Of a DNA stretch of 64,000 bases, positions 58,940 through 64,000 are shown piece after piece. The position numbers were made by a program, and so were the translations under genes. The notes below the pieces were generated by a model. It was not told the DNA's origin. It saw only the letters and a list, made by a program, of their open reading frames with translations, and did no database searches. Every line of letters starts with the position of its first letter. Within the stretch, counting starts at the first letter, position 1. Source of the DNA: Streptomyces scabiei 87.22 (GTDB lineage Bacteria > Actinomycetota > Actinomycetes > Streptomycetales > Streptomycetaceae); assembly GCF_000091305.1 (NCBI RefSeq), contig NC_013929.1:7440001-7504000 (forward strand), given 5' to 3'.

Positions 58940-60169
58940 GTGAGCGAGCAGATGCGGCACAGGGGCGGGGCGCCGGCGCGGCGCGTGGTCGTGGTGGGTG
59001 CGGGCATGGCGGGTGTGCAGACCGCGGTCGCGCTGCGCGAACAGGGCTTCACCGGTGACGTGACACTGATCGGGGCCGAGCCCCATCAGCCGTACGACCG
59101 CCCGCCGTTGTCGAAGGCCGTCCTGCTCGGCAAGGCCGAGGGCTCCGCCTTCGACGTCGACTTCGAGGCACTCGGCATCGAACTCCTGCTGGGCCGCGAG
59201 GTGTCCGGCCTGCGCCCCGCCGACCACGCGCTCGACACGCCCGCCGGACCCGTCCCCTACGACGTCCTCGTCCTCGCGACCGGCGCGGAACCGGTCATGC
59301 TGCCCGGCGCCGAGGGCGTGCCCGGGGTGCATCTGCTGCGGACCCTGGACGACGCCGAACGGCTGCGGCCCGTGCTGGCCCGGCAGCACGACATCGTGGT
59401 CGTCGGCGCGGGCTGGATCGGCGCCGAGTTCGCCACGGCCGCGCGCGAGGCGGGCTGCGCCGTGACGGTCGTCGAGGCGGCCGACCGCCCGCTCGCGGGC
59501 GCGCTCCCGGCGGAGGTGGCCGCGCCGATGACCGCCTGGTACGCCGACAGCGGGACCACTCTGCGCACCCACGCGCGCGTGGCGCGCGTCGAGCCCGGGA
59601 CGGTGGTCCTGGACGACGGCACCCGCGTGCCGGCCGGCGCGGTCGTCGTCGGGATCGGTGCCCGCCCGGCCACGGCCTGGCTGCAGGGCTCCGGCATCGA
59701 GCTGGGCGCGCAAGGCGAGGTGGTGGCCGACGACCATCTGCGCGCCTCCGCGCCGGACGTCTACGCGGTCGGCGACTGCGCATCCTTCCCCTCGGGCAGG
59801 TACGGCCGGCGCCTCCTCGTCCACCACTGGGACAACGCCCTCCAGGGCCCCCGCACGGTCGCCGCGAACATCGTCGGCGAGACCCCCGGGCCCTACGACC
59901 CGGTTCCCTACTTCTGGTCCGAGCAGTTCGGCCGCTTCGTGCAGTACGCCGGTGACCACGCCTCGGCCGACACCACGGTCCGGCGCGGCGACCCCGCCGG
60001 TGCCGCCTGGTCGGTGTGCTGGCTCCGGGAGGGCCGCCTGGTCGCCCTGCTGGCCGTGGGCCGCCCCCGGGACCTGGCCCAGGGCCGCCGCCTGATCGAG
60101 GCGGGCACGCCGGTGGACCCCGAGCTGCTCCGGGACCCGGCCCGGCCCCTGAAGACGGCGGTGCTCTAG
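58940..60169 (+). CDS. FAD-dependent ferredoxin-reductase-like oxidoreductase
   Basis: 409 residues, the class of putidaredoxin/ferredoxin reductases. First FAD motif VVVVGAGMAGVQTAVALRE, FAD-isoalloxazine segment YDRPPLSKAVLLG, the NAD motif VVVGAGWIGAEFATAA, and VYAVGDCASFP. It takes electrons from NADH to a ferredoxin or P450 redox partner; no partner is adjacent. GTG at 58940, 6 nt after TATGGT. Context with thi genes gives no clear clue. Confidence 0.9.
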   Translation: MSEQMRHRGGAPARRVVVVGAGMAGVQTAVALREQGFTGDVTLIGAEPHQPYDRPPLSKAVLLGKAEGSAFDVDFEALGIELLLGREVSGLRPADHALDTPAGPVPYDVLVLATGAEPVMLPGAEGVPGVHLLRTLDDAERLRPVLARQHDIVVVGAGWIGAEFATAAREAGCAVTVVEAADRPLAGALPAEVAAPMTAWYADSGTTLRTHARVARVEPGTVVLDDGTRVPAGAVVVGIGARPATAWLQGSGIELGAQGEVVADDHLRASAPDVYAVGDCASFPSGRYGRRLLVHHWDNALQGPRTVAANIVGETPGPYDPVPYFWSEQFGRFVQYAGDHASADTTVRRGDPAGAAWSVCWLREGRLVALLAVGRPRDLAQGRRLIEAGTPVDPELLRDPARPLKTAVL

Positions 60170-60227
60170 GGCCGCCCCCGGGCGCCCCGGCTACCCACTG
60201 TCAGTCGCAGATGGCAGTCTTGGGGAT

Positions 60228-60593
60228 GTGACCGAGATTGACGCAAAGATCGATGCTCTCGTCCCCGCGTGGCTGACCCTCCCCGACATCGCAGAGATGC
60301 TGGACGTCGAGGTGACCCGGGTGCGGCAGCTGGTGAAGGAAGGCCAGCTCATCGCCGTACGCCGGGGCGAGAACCGCGCACTGCACGTCCCCGCCGCCTT
60401 CATCGACGAGGACAAGGTGGTCAAGGGCCTGACCGGCACCCTGACCCTGCTGCGGGACGACGGCTTCACCGACGAGGAGATGCTGGAGTGGCTCTTCACT
60501 CCGGACCCGAGCCTGCCCGGCACGCCGGCCCAGGCCCTGAGCGAGAATCGCGGCACGGAGGTGAAGCGCCGCGCCCAGGCGCTCGCCGTCTGA
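60228..60593 (+). CDS. Rv2175c-type helix-turn-helix DNA-binding protein
   Basis: 121 residues. An N-terminal winged HTH (about 15-60: LTLPDIAEMLDVEVTRVRQL and AVRRGENRALHVPAAF) is followed by a helical C-terminal domain (about 70-121). It matches the mycobacterial Rv2175c family, a PknL substrate, whose N-terminal Thr phosphorylation blocks DNA binding; here the N-terminus starts MTEIDAK with a Thr at position 2. GTG start. Its kinase candidate is the PASTA kinase at 54-56 kb. Confidence 0.85.
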   Translation: MTEIDAKIDALVPAWLTLPDIAEMLDVEVTRVRQLVKEGQLIAVRRGENRALHVPAAFIDEDKVVKGLTGTLTLLRDDGFTDEEMLEWLFTPDPSLPGTPAQALSENRGTEVKRRAQALAV

Positions 60594-60764
60594 CCCGGCC
60601 CACCGGGAACGCTCGCACCACCTGAGACGCGCGGCAGCCGAACGCGCGACACCTGGACAGACACCGAAGCAGTCGCCCGGACGGCGTACGGGAGCCATGG
60701 CCCGCGAGGGGCGCGGCCCCCGTCCGCCGTGCCGGCGGCGCACCGCTCGACGGGGGACCCTCGC

Positions 60765-61409
60765 ATGCCCGACGCAGCCGCCCGGCTCGCCGACGCCCGG
60801 CTCTACCTCTGCACGGACGCCCGCAAGCGCCAGGGCGACCTCCCGGAGTTCCTGGACGCGGTCCTCGGCGGCGGTGTGGACATCGTGCAGCTGCGCGACA
60901 AGGGCATGGAGGCCGCCGAGGAGCTGGAGCACCTCCAGGTCCTCGCGGACGCCTGCCGCCGGCACGGCAGGCTGCTCGCCGTCAACGACCGCGCGGACGT
61001 CGCCCACGCCATCGGCGCGGACGTGCTGCACCTCGGCCAGGGAGACCTCCCGGTCCCCGCCGCCCGCGCCGTCCTCGGTGACCGTGTCCTGGTCGGCCGC
61101 TCCACGCACGCCGAGGAGGAGGCCGCCGCCGCGGCCGTCCAGGAGGGCGTGGACTACTTCTGCACGGGCCCCTGCTGGCCCACCCCCACCAAGCCCGGCC
61201 GCCACGCCCCAGGCCTGGACCTCGTGCGGTACACCGCCCGCCTGGGCACCGACCGCCCCTGGTTCGCCATCGGCGGCATCGACCTCGGCAATCTCGACGA
61301 GGTCGTCGAGGCGGGCGCCCGCCGGGTCGTCGTCGTCCGGGCCCTCACCGAGGCCGACGACCCCGGGGCCGCCGCGGCGGAGTTCGGCAAGCGCCTGCGC
61401 GCGCTCTGA
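60765..61409 (+). CDS. thiE: Thiamine-phosphate synthase ThiE
   Basis: Joins HMP-PP and thiazole phosphate to thiamine phosphate. 214 residues, TIM barrel. Motifs: VDIVQLRDKGM, LAVNDRADVAHAIGADVLHL, GVDYFCTGPCWPTPTKPG and AIGGIDLGN. ATG at 60765 follows GGGGGA. It is separated from thiOSG by 2.4 kb and shows no TPP riboswitch of its own in the 170-nt upstream gap. Confidence 0.95.
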   Translation: MPDAAARLADARLYLCTDARKRQGDLPEFLDAVLGGGVDIVQLRDKGMEAAEELEHLQVLADACRRHGRLLAVNDRADVAHAIGADVLHLGQGDLPVPAARAVLGDRVLVGRSTHAEEEAAAAAVQEGVDYFCTGPCWPTPTKPGRHAPGLDLVRYTARLGTDRPWFAIGGIDLGNLDEVVEAGARRVVVVRALTEADDPGAAAAEFGKRLRAL

Positions 61410-61484
61410 CCGGCCCCGCCCTGCCCACGTCTGTCCAAGGCGTGGACAGCGGGTCGGCAAACCGGACAAAATCCCTCGCTCTGG

Positions 61485-61513
61485 TTGGGGGACGGCCCCG
61501 ATCTGACTAACCT
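61485..61513 (+). promoter_or_regulatory. Promoter of metF
   Basis: TTGGGG (61485-61490), 17-bp spacer, TAACCT (61508-61513), then 6 nt to the ATG. This is the best -35/-10 pair of the leaderless-type starts in the window. Confidence 0.6.
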
Positions 61514-61519
61514 GCCGGT

Positions 61520-62443
61520 ATGGCCCTAGGAACCGCTTCGACCAGGACTGATCACGCACGCACCGTGCGGGAGATGCTCGCCACGGGCAGGACCACGTAC
61601 TCCTTCGAGTTCTGGGCGCCCAAGACGGAGAAGGGCGAGCGGAACCTGTGGAACGCCCTCCGCAGGATCGAGGCGGTCGCACCCAGCTTCGTCTCCGTGA
61701 CGTACGGCGCCGGCGGTTCCACCCGCGCCGGCACGGTGAAGGCCACCGAGCAGATCGCCGCCGACACCACGCTCACCCCGGTCGCGCACCTCACGGCCGT
61801 CAGCCACTCCGTCGCCGAACTGCGCAACATCATCGGCCAGTACGCCGACGCCGGGATCCGCAACATGCTCGCGGTCCGCGGCGACCCGCCCGGCGACCCC
61901 ATGGCCGACTGGGTCGCGCACCCGCAGGGCCTGACGTACGCCGCCGAACTCGTCCGGCTCATCAAGGAGTCGGGGGACTTCTGCGTGGGTGTCGCGGCCT
62001 TCCCCGAGATGCACCCGCGCTCCCCGGACTGGGACAGCGACGTGGCGCGCTTCGTCGACAAGTGCCGCGCCGGCGCCGACTACGCGATCACGCAGATGTT
62101 CTTCCAGCCGGAGTCGTACCTGCGTCTGAGGGACGCGGTGGCGAAGGCCGGCTGCGAGACGCCCGTCATTCCCGAGGTCATGCCCGTCACCAGCGTGAAG
62201 ATGCTGGAACGGTTGCCGCAACTCAGTAACGCCGCCATCCCGAACGCCCTGAAAGAGCGGATCGTCACAGCCAAAGACGATCCGGCCGCTGTACGCTCCA
62301 TTGGCATCGAGTTCGCCACGGAGTTCTGCGCGAGGCTGCTGGACGAGGGAGTCCCCGGGCTCCACTTCATCACCCTGAACAACTCCACCGCGACTCTGGA
62401 AATCTACGAGAACCTGGGCCCGCACCATCCACCACGGGCCTAG
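61520..62443 (+). CDS. metF: Methylenetetrahydrofolate reductase MetF
   Basis: Reduces 5,10-methylene-THF to 5-methyl-THF, the methyl donor for methionine. 307 residues. The FAD-binding TIM barrel has FEFWAPKTEKGE (here FEFWAPKT instead of FEFFPPKT), SVTYGAGGS, LAVRGDPPGD, GVAAFPEMHP and AITQMFFQPESY. ATG at 61520 without a Shine-Dalgarno and 6 nt after TAACCT, so probably leaderless. No SAM riboswitch is seen here. Confidence 0.96.
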   Translation: MALGTASTRTDHARTVREMLATGRTTYSFEFWAPKTEKGERNLWNALRRIEAVAPSFVSVTYGAGGSTRAGTVKATEQIAADTTLTPVAHLTAVSHSVAELRNIIGQYADAGIRNMLAVRGDPPGDPMADWVAHPQGLTYAAELVRLIKESGDFCVGVAAFPEMHPRSPDWDSDVARFVDKCRAGADYAITQMFFQPESYLRLRDAVAKAGCETPVIPEVMPVTSVKMLERLPQLSNAAIPNALKERIVTAKDDPAAVRSIGIEFATEFCARLLDEGVPGLHFITLNNSTATLEIYENLGPHHPPRA

Positions 62444-62499
62444 ACCGGTCGCACTCGCGTACGAGACACTGCGGTGCGGCCACAGGGAGAGGGGCGTAC

Positions 62500-63456
62500 A
62501 TGGGCTGGACGGTCCTCTACATCGCGTTCGGTGTCGTCGCGTTGTGGCTGCTGGGCGAGGTGCTGCTGCAGTACAAGGCGCGGCTGCGCTGGCGACTGCT
62601 TGCCTTCGCCGGTTTCCTCTGCGTGGTCCTCGGTGTGCTCATCCCGAACGTGATCGTCATCGCGCTGGGCGCCATCACGTTCGCGGTCGGTCAGACGTAC
62701 GTGACCCTGTCGTTCCGCCGCGGCTTCGAGGCCGGCTGGGCGGTCCGCCCGCGCTCCGACGAGGGCGAGGGCGGCGCCAAGCCGCCCCGGGCGGGTCTCC
62801 CGAAGGCGGGCAAGAAGCGGCGGCGCGGCGAGCCGGACCGCCAGGACCCGGCCCTGGAGCCCATGGACCTGGACGCGACGGCTGCCGGAACGTACCGCCG
62901 GGGCGACGACCCCCTCGACGACGACCACGAGGACGACGTGTTCGTCCGCCCGCAGTCCACCCCCGCCGCGGCCACCGTGTACTCGCCGGAGCCCATGCCG
63001 GACGACACCAGCACGTACGGCGTCTACCGCGACGGCAACACCTACGCGGACGCGGGCGACCAGTCCCACGCGACGGCCGACCGGTCCGCGCAGGACGAGG
63101 CCTTCGCCTACTACGGCTACGACCAGCAGGGGTACGGCTACGACCCCAACCAGCAGCAGTACGCCGCCTACTCCGACCCGTACATCGGCACGCAGACGTA
63201 CGACGCCACGGCCTCGTACGACCAGTCCTACGGCCAGCAGGGGTACGGGCAGCAGGGCTACGGCCAGGACCAGTACGGCAACGGCGGCTACGGCGGCGAG
63301 ACCCCGCCCGGCGGTGTGTGGGTCCCGCAGCAGCGCAACACCGACGACCCGTTCGGCTCCGACCTCCCGGCGGACCAGCAGTACCCGTACCAGGGCAACG
63401 GGAACGGCAACGGCAATGGCCAGAACGGCTACGACGAGCAGCAGTACCGTTTCTGA
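62500..63456 (+). CDS. Membrane protein with long Tyr/Gln/Gly-rich disordered tail
   Basis: 318 residues. Two transmembrane helices (about 4-22 and 34-62) are followed by a basic linker and a 200-residue low-complexity tail with repeats such as QQGYGQQGYGQ and GNGNGNGNG. The tail is prion-like in composition (Tyr, Gln, Gly, Asp). Codon use is normal. GGGAGAGGGG precedes the ATG. It is in the same direction as metF, 56 nt downstream. Function unknown; a scaffold or condensate-forming membrane protein is an inference. Confidence 0.85.
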   Translation: MGWTVLYIAFGVVALWLLGEVLLQYKARLRWRLLAFAGFLCVVLGVLIPNVIVIALGAITFAVGQTYVTLSFRRGFEAGWAVRPRSDEGEGGAKPPRAGLPKAGKKRRRGEPDRQDPALEPMDLDATAAGTYRRGDDPLDDDHEDDVFVRPQSTPAAATVYSPEPMPDDTSTYGVYRDGNTYADAGDQSHATADRSAQDEAFAYYGYDQQGYGYDPNQQQYAAYSDPYIGTQTYDATASYDQSYGQQGYGQQGYGQDQYGNGGYGGETPPGGVWVPQQRNTDDPFGSDLPADQQYPYQGNGNGNGNGQNGYDEQQYRF

Positions 63457-63487
63457 AGGCGTTCCCGCAGACGTTCTCGCAGGACAG

Positions 63488-63511
63488 GCCGGGCCTCTGG
63501 TGAGGCCCGGC
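63488..63511. terminator. Terminator between convergent genes
   Basis: Perfect 9-bp stem (63488-63496 with 63503-63511), 6-nt loop, followed by TTCT. It lies 3 bases from the end of the opposing gene. Confidence 0.75.
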
Positions 63512-63514
63512 TTC

Positions 63515-64000
63515 TCACTGTGAGCCGCGGAAACCCGGCCCCTCCACGATCAGCCCGGCCACCAGCGCGCCCGACATCCCGGCGTGCGGCAGCCCGCCGC
63601 CGGGGTGGGACCAGCCGCCCACGGTGAACAGGCCCGGTGTGGCGGTGCTGTTGGACGGATGCAGCAGCCGCCCCTCGCCCGCGGCGAGCGCCGGCGCCGG
63701 GACCGCGCCCCCCTCGGCACCCGTCGTCCGCGCGATGTCGGCCGGGGTGCGGACCTCGTGCCAGGCGAGGCGTTCCCGCAGATCGGGGACGGCCCGCTCG
63801 GCCGCGGTGATCAGCCGCTGCGCGTACCCCTCCACCGCCTCCGCCCCGCTCGCCCCGTGCCCGGCCGGGACCGCGCAGGTGACCGTGACCGCCTCGTGGC
63901 CGGAGTCCGGCACCAGGGACGGGTCGTCGGGGCGCAGCACGGTCACCGTGGGCCGCGCGGCCGCCCCGGCGGAGGCGCCGAACAGCAGGTCCAGCTCCGT
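63515..64000 (-). CDS. CrtI-like FAD oxidoreductase (phytoene desaturase family), 5' part outside the window
   Basis: The last 161 codons of a minus-strand gene. VGGWSHPGGGLPHAGMSGAL is the C-terminal FAD signature of the phytoene desaturase/CrtI family. The rest of the gene continues past the window edge, so length and start cannot be judged. Substrate unknown: carotenoid or other polyene precursor is possible. Confidence 0.88.
   Translation of the reverse strand, partial: TELDLLFGASAGAAARPTVTVLRPDDPSLVPDSGHEAVTVTCAVPAGHGASGAEAVEGYAQRLITAAERAVPDLRERLAWHEVRTPADIARTTGAEGGAVPAPALAAGEGRLLHPSNSTATPGLFTVGGWSHPGGGLPHAGMSGALVAGLIVEGPGFRGSQ

Noticed and set aside
60594..60764. Possible TPP riboswitch before thiE
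   Set aside because: A lone CTGAGA occurs, but the ACCTGAT and GCGAAGGGA blocks are missing.
1..64000. Search for tRNA, rRNA, CRISPR arrays, transposases, phage genes, attachment sites and toxin-antitoxin pairs
   Set aside because: None could be supported by sequence; the only repeated units are the dispersed GC-rich element and a two-copy tandem repeat.

Overview
This window is a piece of a high-GC actinobacterial chromosome, almost certainly Streptomyces. Codon third positions are nearly all G or C and GTG starts are common. Many genes look like close counterparts of the S. coelicolor region around SCO2100-SCO2162 (gene numbers recalled from memory, not searched). It is core chromosome: I see no rRNA, tRNA, insertion sequence, prophage, CRISPR array or secondary-metabolite cluster. 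Gene order also matches, in blocks, the M. tuberculosis region around Rv2172c-Rv2200c (also from memory), so most of the window is an old actinobacterial neighbourhood with Streptomyces-specific insertions.

Layout. 0-8.7 kb: the end of an RND efflux permease, quinolinate synthase nadA behind a paired operator-like site, an ErpA/HesB iron-sulfur carrier, a large membrane-anchored protein of unknown function, a PfkB-family kinase, and a cysteine desulfurase fused to a TusA-like sulfur carrier domain. 8.9-18.3 kb: the respiratory supercomplex genes ctaC-ctaD-ctaF, then ctaE, qcrC-qcrA-qcrB, interrupted by a lipoprotein L,D-transpeptidase and a stand-alone receiver-domain protein. 18.4-24.2 kb: trpD; a class V PLP enzyme behind a SAM-IV riboswitch and a tiny upstream ORF; a RAM-only Lrp-type protein coupled to a rhomboid protease; a zinc ribbon protein with a coiled-coil NYN nuclease. 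24.4-45.8 kb: envelope and lipid genes (two NlpC/P60 endopeptidases, a metalloprotease-like lipoprotein, a GT-C mannosyltransferase-like protein, a PimB-like glycosyltransferase, a cholesterol oxidase, a FadD15-like acyl-CoA ligase, an SRPBCC protein, an ArsA-like ATPase, glucokinase glkA, an acyltransferase, a two-component system) ending at a phosphofructokinase.

46-52 kb holds aromatic and iron genes: a fused TrpE-TrpG anthranilate synthase behind a tryptophan attenuator whose leader peptide has three consecutive Trp codons, an unknown secreted protein, class II DAHP synthase, an iron-box-controlled 2Fe-2S ferredoxin, and convergent bacterioferritin. 52-64 kb holds a sulfite-oxidase-like protein, endonuclease IV, a PASTA Ser/Thr kinase (PknL type), thiO-thiS-thiG under a TPP riboswitch, an FAD reductase, an Rv2175c-type HTH protein (the known PknL substrate in mycobacteria), thiE, metF, a Tyr/Gln-rich membrane protein and the end of a CrtI-like oxidoreductase.

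Regulation is the richest part: two metabolite riboswitches, one ribosome-mediated attenuator, an iron box, a CRP-like half-site pair at pfkA, TetR-like and nadA operator candidates, and at least nine genes whose start codon lies 6-8 nt after a TANNNT -10 element, suggesting leaderless mRNAs. A dispersed GC-rich element recurs at least six times, twice as long inverted pairs filling convergent gene junctions. Start codons were chosen from Shine-Dalgarno spacing or family length and often differ from the longest open frame.
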